A stretch of 40,438 bases of DNA from an uncultured Alcaligenaceae bacterium (GCA_937995985.1 CALKIR010000048.1:1-40438), one strand, 5' to 3'; shown: positions 25,183 through 33,875, counted from the stretch's first letter. Notes: generated by a model from the letters alone, not told the origin. Numbers and translations: made by a program.

Positions 25183-26030
25183 GTCAAACGAAACCTGTTA
25201 AGCGTTGGGGCGTACCACAAAACGAACCTAATCAGGGTTCAACCACACCCATAAAGCAGCCTCAATTGACCGGTGGCAGCGGTTTCTTAACCCTATTACA
25301 CAAAGAAATGATGCGTTTCATCAGAGTAGGGTTTCAAACTGTGGCCGCTCCAGTAGTCACTGCGTTACTGTACCTGCTCATTTTTGCTCAAGTCCTCGAA
25401 GATCGGGTCAGCGTCTACGATTCTGTCCCCTATACCAGCTTTTTAATTCCAGGACTAATGATGATGAGCATGTTGCAAAACTCCTTTGCAAATCCCTCCT
25501 CATCGCTGATTCAAAGTCGCATTACCGGCAATCTAGTATTTATCCTTTTACCCCCACTGTCACATCGTGAAATATTTTCAGCTTATGTATTAGCAGCCAT
25601 CATCCGTGGACTTTGTGTTGGTATATTTATTGGCCTAACCGCCTTATTTTTTGTTCGCTTACCGGTTGCTTATCCATTATGGGTACTTACTTTTGCCATT
25701 TTATCCTGCGGCATCATGGCCACCTTAGGGGTTATTGCTGGATTGTGGTCTGAAAAATTCGATCAACTAGCAGCCTTTCAAAACTTTTTAATTATGCCCG
25801 CGACCTTTTTATCCGGCGTATTTTATTCTATTCATAGTCTGCCCCCATTTTGGCAAACAGTATCCAAATGGAATCCTATTTTTTACACTATTGATGGCTT
25901 CCGCTATGGTTTTTTTGCGGCCTCGGACGTATCCCCATGGCACAGCCTCACCGTAGTAGGAACTGCCTTTATACTGTTATCATTTTTCGCATTACGCCTA
26001 TTGAAATCAGGCTATAAATTACGGAATTAA
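25179..26030 (+). CDS. ABC-2 type transporter permease (YadH-like)
   Basis: A 283-aa ABC-2 permease with six predicted membrane segments, including VVTALLYLLIFAQVL, PGLMMMSMLQNSFAN, YVLAAIIRGLCVGIFIGLTA and FLIMPATFLSGVFYS. That last stretch is the permease signature shared with YadH and NodJ. An N-terminal cytoplasmic tail of about 40 polar residues (including NEPNQGSTTPIKQP) is longer than in E. coli YadH. It is coupled to the ATPase by ATGA. The substrate is unknown, perhaps an envelope glycan or lipid. Confidence 0.88.
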   Translation: MSQTKPVKRWGVPQNEPNQGSTTPIKQPQLTGGSGFLTLLHKEMMRFIRVGFQTVAAPVVTALLYLLIFAQVLEDRVSVYDSVPYTSFLIPGLMMMSMLQNSFANPSSSLIQSRITGNLVFILLPPLSHREIFSAYVLAAIIRGLCVGIFIGLTALFFVRLPVAYPLWVLTFAILSCGIMATLGVIAGLWSEKFDQLAAFQNFLIMPATFLSGVFYSIHSLPPFWQTVSKWNPIFYTIDGFRYGFFAASDVSPWHSLTVVGTAFILLSFFALRLLKSGYKLRN

Positions 26031-26032
26031 CC

Positions 26033-26290
26033 ATGAGCGTAACGACATCAGAACAAATACGTAACTACATTATTAGTGGCTTAAAGTGTGACCATATAGA
26101 GGTTCATGGCGATGATGGGGCACACTTTGAGGCCCTTATTGTCAGCTCCGAATTCGAAGGCCTTAATCGCATCCGCCGCCATCAGCTGGTATATGCTGCA
26201 CTAGGCAACCGTATGGACACCGGTGAGATACACGCCCTATCCATGCGTACCTTGACCCCCGAAGAATACAAGGCAGAACAAAATGGATAA
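26033..26290 (+). CDS. ibaG: BolA/IbaG family protein
   Basis: An 85-aa single-domain BolA-like protein. The HIEVHGDDGAHFEALIVSSEFEG stretch holds the candidate cluster-ligand His and the BolA beta-hairpin, and RIRRHQLVYAALGNRM is the family helix. IbaG partners with CGFS glutaredoxins, one of which is encoded at 6190. Its place before murA is conserved with the E. coli mla-ibaG-murA cluster. It overlaps murA by 8 nt. Confidence 0.93.
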   Translation: MSVTTSEQIRNYIISGLKCDHIEVHGDDGAHFEALIVSSEFEGLNRIRRHQLVYAALGNRMDTGEIHALSMRTLTPEEYKAEQNG

Positions 26291-27533
26291 ACTGCGCATT
26301 ACTGGGGGGCAACCCTTAAATGGAGATATCACCATTTCTGGCGCTAAAAACGCAGCCCTGCCCATTTTATGCGCCAGCCTCCTAACCAGTGAGCCCATTC
26401 AGCTACACAATGTGCCCACCCTGCGCGATATTGACACCACCTGTGCATTACTGGCCCAAATTGGCGTCAAAGTACAGCGTGATGGCCACAGTATTCAGCT
26501 GTGCGCTGATCAACCTGATAGCATTGAGGCCCCCTATGAATTGGTCAAAACAATGCGTGCCTCTATTTTAGTGCTTGGCCCCTTGCTGGCCCGCTTTGGT
26601 GAGGCCAAGGTCAGTCTGCCAGGAGGCTGTGCCATCGGACAACGCCCTGTAGACCAGCATATCAAAGGGCTGCGCGCCATGGGTGCAGACATTGCACTAG
26701 AGCATGGTTTTGTTGTCGCACGCGCCCAACGCCTCAAAGGAGCGCGCATCCGTACCGATATGGTCACTGTGACGGGCACAGAAAACCTACTCATGGCAGC
26801 GGTCTTAGCAGACGGAGAAACCATCCTTGAAAATGCCGCCCAAGAGCCCGAAGTCGTTGATCTTGCTAATATGCTCATTGCCATGGGTGCCCGCATCAAA
26901 GGCCACGGCACCGATACCATTGTGATCCAAGGCGTTGAAAAGCTCCATGGGGCCACCCATCACATCATGCCCGATCGCATCGAGACAGGGACCTTTTTAT
27001 GTGCTGTAGGCGCAACCCGCGGGGAAATTACCTTACATCACACCCAAGCTGATACCCTGACTGCAACGATTCAAAAACTACAACAGGCCGGCCTAGAAAT
27101 ACACAGCCACGGCAATGTTATTCAGGCCCGTATGCAACAACGCCCCAAGGCTGTCAGCTTTAGCACTCGTGAATACCCTGGCTTGCCCACTGATATGCAA
27201 GCGCAGCTCATGGCTCTCAATGCACTCTCACAAGGCCGCGCAGTCATTGCTGAAAATATTTTTGAAAACCGCTTCATGCATGTCCAAGAACTACGTCGCA
27301 TGGGGGCAGATATCAAAACAGAAGGCCATACCGCCCGTATCCGTGGAGTAGACACCTTGTACGGTGCTCGCGTCATGGCCACAGATCTACGTGCCTCCGC
27401 CTGCCTGGTCATTGCCGGTCTAGCAGCCCAAGGAGATACCACCATTGAACGCATCTATCATTTAGATCGCGGTTATGAGAATATGGAATCCAAGCTTGCT
27501 GCCGTAGGCGCACAAATAGAGCGCCTCACTTAA
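26283..27533 (+). CDS. murA: UDP-N-acetylglucosamine 1-carboxyvinyltransferase MurA
   Basis: A 416-aa enzyme transferring enolpyruvate from PEP to UDP-GlcNAc, the first committed step of peptidoglycan synthesis. GAKNAALP gives Lys22 and Asn23. The active-site Cys is residue 116 in PGGCAIGQRPVD, so it should be fosfomycin-sensitive in principle. AREYPGLPTDMQAQ-like FSTREYPGLPTDMQAQ and the C-terminal HLDRGYENMESKL are family marks. Confidence 0.97.
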   Translation: MDKLRITGGQPLNGDITISGAKNAALPILCASLLTSEPIQLHNVPTLRDIDTTCALLAQIGVKVQRDGHSIQLCADQPDSIEAPYELVKTMRASILVLGPLLARFGEAKVSLPGGCAIGQRPVDQHIKGLRAMGADIALEHGFVVARAQRLKGARIRTDMVTVTGTENLLMAAVLADGETILENAAQEPEVVDLANMLIAMGARIKGHGTDTIVIQGVEKLHGATHHIMPDRIETGTFLCAVGATRGEITLHHTQADTLTATIQKLQQAGLEIHSHGNVIQARMQQRPKAVSFSTREYPGLPTDMQAQLMALNALSQGRAVIAENIFENRFMHVQELRRMGADIKTEGHTARIRGVDTLYGARVMATDLRASACLVIAGLAAQGDTTIERIYHLDRGYENMESKLAAVGAQIERLT

Positions 27534-27566
27534 CAAAAAATCTGGTGTTATACCCACCCACCGAGT

Positions 27567-28256
27567 ATGAATAGTCCAAATCGTATCCAACAGCCCATTA
27601 CTTTGGCCCTGTCCAAAGGGCGTATCTTTGATGAAACCCTGCCCTTGCTTAACGAAGCAGGCATCGAGGTGCGAGGCAATCCAGAAACCTCGCGCAAACT
27701 TATTTTGCCTACCAGCCAAGACAATCTACAAATTATTATTGTCCGTGCTACCGATGTTCCTACCTATGTGCAATACGGAGCAGCCCACATTGGTATTGCA
27801 GGTAAAGACGTCTTATATGAGCATATGGAGCATCATCCTGGTGGCCTATACCAACCGGTAGATCTTAATATTGCCCGTTGTCGCATGAGTGTGGCTGTCC
27901 CTCAAGGCTTTGACTACCACAACGCTGTTCACAAGGGAGCTCGCCTACGCATTGCTACTAAGTACATCCGTGCAACCCGCGAGCATTTTGCCAACAAAGG
28001 GGTTTATGTTGATCTGATCAAACTCTACGGTTCGATGGAACTTGCCCCTTTAGTTGGTCTTGCTGACGCTATTGTAGACTTGGTCTCCACTGGTAACACC
28101 TTAAAAGCAAATAACCTAGTCGAAGTTGAGGAAATCACCCATATCTCCTCACGCCTTATCATTAACCAAGCAGCCTTAAAAACTCGTCATGCTGAATTAC
28201 AACCTCTGATGGATGCACTAATGCATGCCGCCATTCGGCCTGAGCCCAAACTCTAA
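27567..28256 (+). CDS. hisG: ATP phosphoribosyltransferase catalytic subunit, short form HisG
   Basis: A 229-aa short-form HisG: LALSKGRIFDETLPLL at the start, then RATDVPTYVQYGAAHIGIAGKDVL and the PRPP loop IVDLVSTGNTLKANNL. Short HisG lacks the C-terminal regulatory domain and needs HisZ, a HisRS paralogue, to be active; hisZ is not in the window. It catalyses the first step of histidine synthesis. No convincing Shine-Dalgarno lies before the ATG. Confidence 0.96.
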   Translation: MNSPNRIQQPITLALSKGRIFDETLPLLNEAGIEVRGNPETSRKLILPTSQDNLQIIIVRATDVPTYVQYGAAHIGIAGKDVLYEHMEHHPGGLYQPVDLNIARCRMSVAVPQGFDYHNAVHKGARLRIATKYIRATREHFANKGVYVDLIKLYGSMELAPLVGLADAIVDLVSTGNTLKANNLVEVEEITHISSRLIINQAALKTRHAELQPLMDALMHAAIRPEPKL

Positions 28257-28299
28257 GGAAAAAGGTTACAATTTAAAGGTACTTACTTAGGACACTGTC

Positions 28300-29607
28300 A
28301 TGACGGTCATTCGACGCCTCGATTCTACTGCACCGCAATTTGACACCGAATTGCGCGCCTTACTTGCCTACGAAGAAGAACAAGACGCCTCCATAGAAAC
28401 AATTTGCCGCACCATCCTTCAGGATATTCGCCAAGAGGGTGATGCCGCACTGCTACGCTATACACAACGCTTTGATCAGCTTACAGTTGCGGATGCCAAC
28501 GCCCTAGAAATTCCTGCTCACGCACTCCAAGAGGCTCTCGAGCAACTGCCAGCTGAGCAACGTACGGCACTGGAAACCGCCGCCGCACGCATCCGCAGTT
28601 ATCATGAACGACAACGCCAAGAAGACTGGTCCTACACCGAGGCCAATGGCACCCGCCTGGGTCAACGCATTACGCCATTAGATCGTGTCGGCCTCTATGT
28701 CCCTGGGGGCAAAGCAGCCTACCCTTCATCTGTACTGATGAATGCTATTCCTGCCAAAGTTGCTGGAGTACAGGAGCTTATCATGGTTACCCCCACCCCG
28801 GGAGGGGAACGTAACGAGCTTGTCCTCGCTGCTGCAGCCTTAGGCGGCGTAGATCGCGTCTTTGCTATTGGTGGCGCTCAAGCTGTAGCCGCCTTGGCTT
28901 ATGGTACCGAGACCATCCCTGCTGTAGACAAAATTGTAGGCCCCGGTAATGCCTACGTAGCTGAAGCCAAACGACGGGTATTTGGTACTGTCGGTATTGA
29001 TATGATTGCTGGCCCAAGCGAAATTCTAATTATCAGCGATGGCAGCGTTTCCCCTCATTGGATGGCCATGGATCTTTTTTCCCAAGCCGAGCATGACGAA
29101 CTTGCCCAGGCCATCCTCATTTCAACCGAGGCAGAGTTTTTAGATGCTGTCCATGCCGAAATTGAGCGTTTATTACCGACTATGCCACGTGCAGATATCA
29201 TTCGCACCAGCCTCCGCGATAGAGGTGCTTTGATCCAAGTGCCAGATTTAGATACTGCTTGTGAGATTGCCAATATTATTGCTGCCGAGCACTTGGAGAT
29301 TGCAACCCAAGACCCTGAATACTGCCTGGCTCGTATCCGCCATGCCGGTGCTATCTTTCTTGGTCCCTATAGCTCAGAATCTCTAGGCGATTATTGCGCA
29401 GGTCCTAACCATGTCCTGCCCACTGCTCGCACTGCACGCTTCTCATCCCCTCTGGGCGTGTATGATTTCCAAAAGCGCAGCAGCATTATTAATATCTCTT
29501 ATACAGGTGCTCAAACACTGGGACCTGTTGCCGCTACTTTGGCAGAGGGCGAAGGCCTGTATGCACACGCCCAAAGTGCCAAACTCAGACTATCAACTAC
29601 CGAATAA
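28300..29607 (+). CDS. hisD: Histidinol dehydrogenase HisD
   Basis: A 435-aa zinc enzyme catalysing the last two oxidations to histidine. Visible: YVPGGKAAYPSSVLMNAIPA, VDKIVGPGNAYVAEAKR, IDMIAGPSEILII, the zinc-site FSQAEHDE, the catalytic AAEHLEI and the closing GPNHVLPT. It follows hisG directly; hisC, which usually follows hisD in this order, is absent and hisB comes next. Confidence 0.97.
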   Translation: MTVIRRLDSTAPQFDTELRALLAYEEEQDASIETICRTILQDIRQEGDAALLRYTQRFDQLTVADANALEIPAHALQEALEQLPAEQRTALETAAARIRSYHERQRQEDWSYTEANGTRLGQRITPLDRVGLYVPGGKAAYPSSVLMNAIPAKVAGVQELIMVTPTPGGERNELVLAAAALGGVDRVFAIGGAQAVAALAYGTETIPAVDKIVGPGNAYVAEAKRRVFGTVGIDMIAGPSEILIISDGSVSPHWMAMDLFSQAEHDELAQAILISTEAEFLDAVHAEIERLLPTMPRADIIRTSLRDRGALIQVPDLDTACEIANIIAAEHLEIATQDPEYCLARIRHAGAIFLGPYSSESLGDYCAGPNHVLPTARTARFSSPLGVYDFQKRSSIINISYTGAQTLGPVAATLAEGEGLYAHAQSAKLRLSTTE

Positions 29608-29620
29608 ATAGAGTATTTCC

Positions 29621-30208
29621 ATGCGCACAGCTGAAATTTCTCGTGATACCTACGAAACAAAAATTAAGGTTGCCATTAATCTCGACGGAACCGGCCGACA
29701 TGATCTGAACAGTGGTGTGCCCTTTCTTGATCACATGCTGCATCAAATCGCTCGTCACGGGGTCATTGATCTCAAGGTATTTTGTGATGGCGACACTCAT
29801 ATTGATGATCACCACTCTGTAGAAGACATCGGTATTGCCCTAGGCCAAGCCTTTGCTCACGCCATTGGGGACAAAGCAGGCATTCGTCGCTATGGCCATG
29901 CCTATGTGCCCCTAGATGAATCCCTTAGCCGTGTCGTCATTGATTTTTCTGGCCGCCCAGGGTTGTTTTTTCACGCCCAATTCCACCGAGAAAAAGTAGG
30001 CACTTTTGACACCGAATTGGTACGGGAGTTTTTCCAAGGCTTTGTGAATCATGCCCAAGCCACCCTCCATATTGACAATATTCGAGGGAAAAATGCGCAC
30101 CACCAATGTGAAACCATCTTTAAAGCTTTTGGCCGCGCAGTACGCATGGCTCTAGAGCCTGATCCACGCAATGAAGGCGTCATTCCATCCACCAAGGGAG
30201 TACTCTAA
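29621..30208 (+). CDS. hisB: Imidazoleglycerol-phosphate dehydratase HisB
   Basis: A 195-aa monofunctional dehydratase, without the fused histidinol-phosphatase of E. coli. GVPFLDHMLHQIARHG, HIDDHHSVEDIGIALGQA and NIRGKNAHHQCETIFKAFGRA carry the metal-binding histidines and glutamates. A separate histidinol-phosphatase is needed and is not in the window. It ends 2 nt before hisA, where hisH would normally stand. Confidence 0.97.
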   Translation: MRTAEISRDTYETKIKVAINLDGTGRHDLNSGVPFLDHMLHQIARHGVIDLKVFCDGDTHIDDHHSVEDIGIALGQAFAHAIGDKAGIRRYGHAYVPLDESLSRVVIDFSGRPGLFFHAQFHREKVGTFDTELVREFFQGFVNHAQATLHIDNIRGKNAHHQCETIFKAFGRAVRMALEPDPRNEGVIPSTKGVL

Positions 30209-30210
30209 TC

Positions 30211-30945
30211 ATGTTGTTGATACCTGCCATCGATCTCAAAGACGGACGCTGCGTACGCCTACGTCAGGGCGACATGGAAGAGGTCACAGTATTTTCTGAC
30301 GACCCGGCCGCCATGGCCGATCAATGGCTTGAACAAGGGGCCAAACGCTTACACCTCGTTGATCTCAATGGCGCATTTGCAGGCAAACCCGTAAACCGCG
30401 ATGCCATTGAAGCTATTATTGATATTGTAGATGGTGAGGTTCCCATCCAAATTGGAGGAGGCATCCGTGATTTGGACACCATAGAAGCCTACCTAGACCT
30501 AGGCATCCAGTATGTCATTATTGGTACCGCGGCAGTTAAAAGCCCCGGCTTTTTACGCGACGCCTGCACTGCCTTCCCTGGCCACATTATTGTGGGCCTT
30601 GATGCTCGCGACGGCAAAGTGGCCACCGACGGCTGGAGCAAACTCAGCCGTCACGATGTCATTGATTTGGCTCAAAAATTTGCCGACTACGGCTGTGAAT
30701 CCATCATTTACACCGACATAGGTCGCGATGGCATGCTATCGGGCGTTAATATTCCGGCCACCGTTGCGCTATCACGAGCGGTTAATATTCCCGTCATTGC
30801 CTCAGGAGGAGTATCCTCTATTGAGGATATCCGCGCTCTGTGTGAGGTTGCAGACGAGGGCATCGAAGGGGTTATTTTGGGCCGCAGTATTTACGAAGGC
30901 ACAGTCAACTTCCAAGAGGCACAGCAATACGTCGACAACCTCTAA
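30211..30945 (+). CDS. hisA: Phosphoribosylformimino-AICAR-phosphate isomerase HisA
   Basis: A 244-aa beta/alpha-barrel isomerase. LLIPAIDLKDGRCVRL holds the catalytic Asp8, LHLVDLNGAFAG and VPIQIGGGIRD the phosphate site, and IIVGLDARDGKVATDGW the second Asp near 130, followed by IYTDIGRDGMLSG. All key positions look intact. It is followed by hisF. Confidence 0.96.
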   Translation: MLLIPAIDLKDGRCVRLRQGDMEEVTVFSDDPAAMADQWLEQGAKRLHLVDLNGAFAGKPVNRDAIEAIIDIVDGEVPIQIGGGIRDLDTIEAYLDLGIQYVIIGTAAVKSPGFLRDACTAFPGHIIVGLDARDGKVATDGWSKLSRHDVIDLAQKFADYGCESIIYTDIGRDGMLSGVNIPATVALSRAVNIPVIASGGVSSIEDIRALCEVADEGIEGVILGRSIYEGTVNFQEAQQYVDNL

Positions 30946-30983
30946 ATTAATTTAGAGCATTGACTCAGCAAAGGTCCTCCATC

Positions 30984-31784
30984 ATGAATACAGACCAACC
31001 GACTTGTAGAATTATCCCCTGCCTGGACCTAGCCAATGGCCGCGTCGTAAAAGGAGTCAACTTTGTTGACCTTAACGATGCAGGTGATCCCATCGAAGTA
31101 GCCACACGCTATGCCGAAGCAGGCGCTGATGAAATTGTCTTACTTAATATCACGGGTGACAGCGAAAATAACGCTGTCATTCACCGCATCCTAACGCAGC
31201 TAAGCCAACACACCACCATCCCTATTATTGTGGGGGGCGGCATGCGACAGCTGGAAGACTTGCGTGCCATGATCGCTGCTGGAGCGGCCAAAGTCTCTAT
31301 TAACAGCGCTGCTGTAGAACAGCCTGAACTGGTTCAAGAGGCTGCCCAAGAGCTAGGCAGTGAACGCCTCATCATTGCTATTGATGCCAAACGACACCAC
31401 CATACTCATGACGCCTCACCAAAATGGGAGGTATGTACCCGTGGGGGCACGCATCGTACAGGCCTTGATGCCATTGAATGGGCCCAACGTGTTGAATCCC
31501 TAGGAGCGGGCGAATTACTTGTCACCAGCATGGATCAAGATGGCACCCAATCAGGTTTTGACTTAGCCTTAACGCGCGCCATTAGCGATGCCGTCCACAT
31601 CCCAGTTATTGCTTCGGGTGGGGTAGGCAACCTAACGCACCTCGCAGATGGCGTACTCAAAGGGGGCGCTCAAGCAGTCTTGGCTGCCAGCATTTTTCAT
31701 TATGGGACCTATACCATTGCAGCAGCCAAAGAATTTTTAGCTGCCCAAGGCATTCATACCTCCCCTCCCCCAGCCCACACTTAA
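30984..31784 (+). CDS. hisF: Imidazole glycerol phosphate synthase cyclase subunit HisF
   Basis: A 266-aa barrel enzyme making imidazole glycerol phosphate from PRFAR and ammonia. The catalytic Asp15 (IIPCLDLANGR) and the Asp of IIAIDAKR are present. The HisH-interface and ammonia-gate residues known from T. maritima (Arg5, Glu46, Lys99, Glu167) all have counterparts here (in CRIIPC, GADEIV, GAAKVSIN, GAGELL). The usual LDITA strand reads LLNITGD, with Asn55 for the conserved Asp51. An ATG start is chosen over a TTG 24 nt upstream. No hisH lies in the operon. Confidence 0.95.
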   Translation: MNTDQPTCRIIPCLDLANGRVVKGVNFVDLNDAGDPIEVATRYAEAGADEIVLLNITGDSENNAVIHRILTQLSQHTTIPIIVGGGMRQLEDLRAMIAAGAAKVSINSAAVEQPELVQEAAQELGSERLIIAIDAKRHHHTHDASPKWEVCTRGGTHRTGLDAIEWAQRVESLGAGELLVTSMDQDGTQSGFDLALTRAISDAVHIPVIASGGVGNLTHLADGVLKGGAQAVLAASIFHYGTYTIAAAKEFLAAQGIHTSPPPAHT

Positions 31785-31803
31785 TCCCGATGGAGAGCGC
31801 ATC

Positions 31804-32196
31804 ATGGCATGGTTAGAACACGTCCAATTTGATTCCCAAGGGCTTATCCCAGCCATTGCCCAAGACTGGAAAAGTGGCACCATCCTCATGGTTGCTTGGA
31901 TGAATGCCACCGCCCTCAAACATACCATTACAAGCCGCAAAGCGACTTATTGGTCCCGCTCGCGCCAAAAACTATGGCACAAAGGAGAGGAATCCGGGCA
32001 TGAGCAAATTGTTCATGATATTCGCTTAGACTGTGATGGCGATGTAATTTTGCTCAAAGTAGAACAAAAAGGTGGAATTGCCTGTCATACAGGACGTGAA
32101 AGTTGTTTTTATCAACAACTGCAGACCACCCCTACAGGCCTACGTTGGAGCAGTGTCGAGCCCATACTCAAAGATCCAACAGAAATTTACAGATAA
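31804..32196 (+). CDS. hisI: Phosphoribosyl-AMP cyclohydrolase HisI
   Basis: A 130-aa monofunctional cyclohydrolase. MVAWMNATALKHTITSRKATYWSRSR and LWHKGEESGH precede the acidic metal site LDCDGDVILLKVEQ, then the zinc cysteines in GGIACHTGRESCFY. HisI and HisE are separate genes, as usual in betaproteobacteria. Confidence 0.96.
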   Translation: MAWLEHVQFDSQGLIPAIAQDWKSGTILMVAWMNATALKHTITSRKATYWSRSRQKLWHKGEESGHEQIVHDIRLDCDGDVILLKVEQKGGIACHTGRESCFYQQLQTTPTGLRWSSVEPILKDPTEIYR

Positions 32197-32255
32197 TGCT
32201 TTGATACTCTAAAGCACGGTACAATGACCTTTTAAGCACATGAAATACAACCGCC

Positions 32256-32612
32256 ATGTCCTTTAATGCCGATCACAGCCCCAATAACATATTGCTACAA
32301 TTAGCCGATCTATTGGAATCACGCCACCCAGACCGGGGAGGAGATCCTGAACGCTCATACAGCGCACGTCTGCTCCACCGTGGTCCTAATGCCTTTCTCA
32401 AAAAAATTGGCGAAGAGGCCACAGAACTGGTTCTTGCTGCCAAAGACAATGATCCCAAACAAATTATTGGCGAAATGGCTGATTTATGGTTTCATAGTCT
32501 AGTTGTGTTAAGTTATTATCAAATAAGACCCGAAGAGGTGTTTGCCGAGCTCGCACGCCGACAAGGGGTATCCGGTCTAGCGGAAAAGGCGGCACGCAAA
32601 CAACCATCCTGA
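32256..32612 (+). CDS. hisE: Phosphoribosyl-ATP pyrophosphatase HisE
   Basis: A 118-aa all-alpha MazG-like pyrophosphatase. SYSARLLHRGPNAFLKKIGEEATELVLAAKD and IIGEMADLWFHSLVVLSYY hold the E-x-x-E and E-x-x-D metal motifs. It catalyses the second step of histidine synthesis and is the last his gene here. A TACAAT about 30 nt upstream could be a -10 for an internal promoter, but this is weak. Confidence 0.95.
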   Translation: MSFNADHSPNNILLQLADLLESRHPDRGGDPERSYSARLLHRGPNAFLKKIGEEATELVLAAKDNDPKQIIGEMADLWFHSLVVLSYYQIRPEEVFAELARRQGVSGLAEKAARKQPS

Positions 32613-32628
32613 TCCAATACACGATACA

Positions 32629-32644
32629 CAGTACCCCTGTACTG
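32629..32644 (+). terminator. Small hairpin after hisE
   Basis: CAGTAC / GTACTG forms a 6-bp stem with a 4-nt loop, followed by the AT-rich AATTGTTATTT. It may be a weak terminator at the end of the his genes, before the HIT gene. Confidence 0.3.
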
Positions 32645-32665
32645 AATTGTTATTTGATATAAGTT

Positions 32666-33034
32666 ATGAGCGAGAATTGTATTTTCTGTAAAATCGTAGC
32701 AGGCAGCCTACCATCCACAAAAGTCTATGAGGACGATCAATTTCTCGCCTTCAAAGACATCAACCCTGCCGCGCCAGTACATATTTTAGTCATCCCCAAG
32801 GCTCATGTTGTCTCAATGCAAGACATCACCCCAGATGACGCATCATGGCTAGGCAAAATGATGGCTCTGGCGCCAAAAATTGCCGCTGAAAATGGCTGTC
32901 GCCCAACCCTCGAAGGTGGTTTTCGTTTGGTAATTAACAGCGGTGATGATGGCGGTCAAGAGGTTCATCACCTACATTTACACATATTGGGGGGGCCACG
33001 GCCCTGGAAAAACCCAAGATTTGGCTTAAACTAG
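32666..33034 (+). CDS. HIT-family nucleotide hydrolase (HinT-like)
   Basis: A 122-aa histidine-triad protein. The start CIFCKIVAGSLPSTKVYEDD and middle DINPAAPVHILVIPKAHV are HinT-like. The triad is VHHLHLHILGG near residues 103-113, with the last His as predicted nucleophile. HinT hydrolyses purine nucleoside phosphoramidates. The zinc-type CxxC at the N-terminus is present. Its place between hisE and tatA is common in the order. Confidence 0.92.
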   Translation: MSENCIFCKIVAGSLPSTKVYEDDQFLAFKDINPAAPVHILVIPKAHVVSMQDITPDDASWLGKMMALAPKIAAENGCRPTLEGGFRLVINSGDDGGQEVHHLHLHILGGPRPWKNPRFGLN

Positions 33035-33043
33035 GAGATTTTC

Positions 33044-33274
33044 ATGGGGACCTTTAGTATTTGGCACTGGCTGATTGTTCTGCTTATCGTGGCACTTGTT
33101 TTTGGCACCAAAAAACTGCGTAATGTCGGTGAAGATTTGGGCGGAGCAGTCAAAGGCTTTAGAAAGGGCATTCGCGAGGCCCAAGAGGAAGAGCCGGCGA
33201 GCATTGCCCAACGAGAGGCCGAGGACCAAAACACCGTTGATGTGCAGGCCAAAGAAAAAACAGACGCCTCTTAA
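33044..33274 (+). CDS. tatA: Sec-independent translocase TatA
   Basis: A 76-aa pore-forming Tat component. One N-terminal membrane helix (IWHWLIVLLIVALVFGTKKL) leads to the amphipathic helix LRNVGEDLGGAVKGFRKG and an acidic, disordered tail. The short length and the FGTKKLRN hinge distinguish TatA from TatB. A GGAG-like AGGAG precedes the ATG. It begins 9 nt after the HIT gene. Confidence 0.95.
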   Translation: MGTFSIWHWLIVLLIVALVFGTKKLRNVGEDLGGAVKGFRKGIREAQEEEPASIAQREAEDQNTVDVQAKEKTDAS

Positions 33275-33281
33275 GCACACC

Positions 33282-33320
33282 CACACCATACTCCCTGCCC
33301 TTAATGGGACCGATGGTGTG
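33282..33320 (+). other. Two-step hairpin between tatA and tatB
   Basis: An outer 8-bp stem (CACACCAT / ATGGTGTG) encloses an inner 4-bp stem (TCCC / GGGA). It fills much of the 82-nt gap between tatA and tatB. It could act as a partial terminator or as an RNA stabiliser for the 5' part of the message, giving more TatA than TatB. Confidence 0.4.
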
Positions 33321-33356
33321 CATCGGCTCTGGCTTTGTTAACTCACGGCGGCTACC

Positions 33357-33860
33357 ATGTTCGACATCAGTTTCAGTGAACTGCTTATCATCGCGATTGT
33401 GGCTCTTCTTGTACTAGGCCCCGAGCGCTTGCCCAAGGTCGCCCGTACCTTGGGCCACCTAATGGGTCGTGCCCAACGCTATATGAATGACGTCAAACGC
33501 GACATTCAAAAAGAAATGGAGCTCGAAGACATCAAAGACCTCAAAAAAGAAATGGCCAAAGCCTCCTCCTCAGTAAAAAGCTCTATTCAAGACTTAGGCA
33601 AAGAGTTTAAAGATCCGCTCACCGAATTTGAGCGAGATCTCAAAGATCCCTTCATAGAAGCTCGAGATGCCATCAAAAACTTGCAGCAGGAAACCACTGA
33701 CGGCCTCAAATCACAGGCCAAACAGCCTGACCCGGCCCAAAGTAACTCACCCCAGGCCCCCTCTGCTCATTCAGAGGCCACACAAGAACAACCAACCCCT
33801 CCGGTCGCAAGTAAAACCGCAGCGGCACTGCGGGCAGGCAGTCACCCCCCTAAACCATGA
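33357..33860 (+). CDS. tatB: Sec-independent translocase TatB
   Basis: A 167-aa twin-arginine receptor subunit. MFDISFSELLIIAIVALLVLGPERLPKVARTLG is the standard TatB start: a membrane helix with a Glu, then LGPERLP. A long charged amphipathic helix follows (VKRDIQKEMELEDIKDLKK), then a proline/serine-rich tail. It works with TatC to bind twin-arginine signals, for example that of PetA encoded nearby. Confidence 0.95.
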   Translation: MFDISFSELLIIAIVALLVLGPERLPKVARTLGHLMGRAQRYMNDVKRDIQKEMELEDIKDLKKEMAKASSSVKSSIQDLGKEFKDPLTEFERDLKDPFIEARDAIKNLQQETTDGLKSQAKQPDPAQSNSPQAPSAHSEATQEQPTPPVASKTAAALRAGSHPPKP

Positions 33861-33875
33861 TTTCCACCACGGCCA

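Noticed and set aside
26534..26956. 140-codon open frame antisense to murA (also 27122-27454)
   Set aside because: Methionine/serine/arginine-rich translations without recognisable domains, fully within murA.
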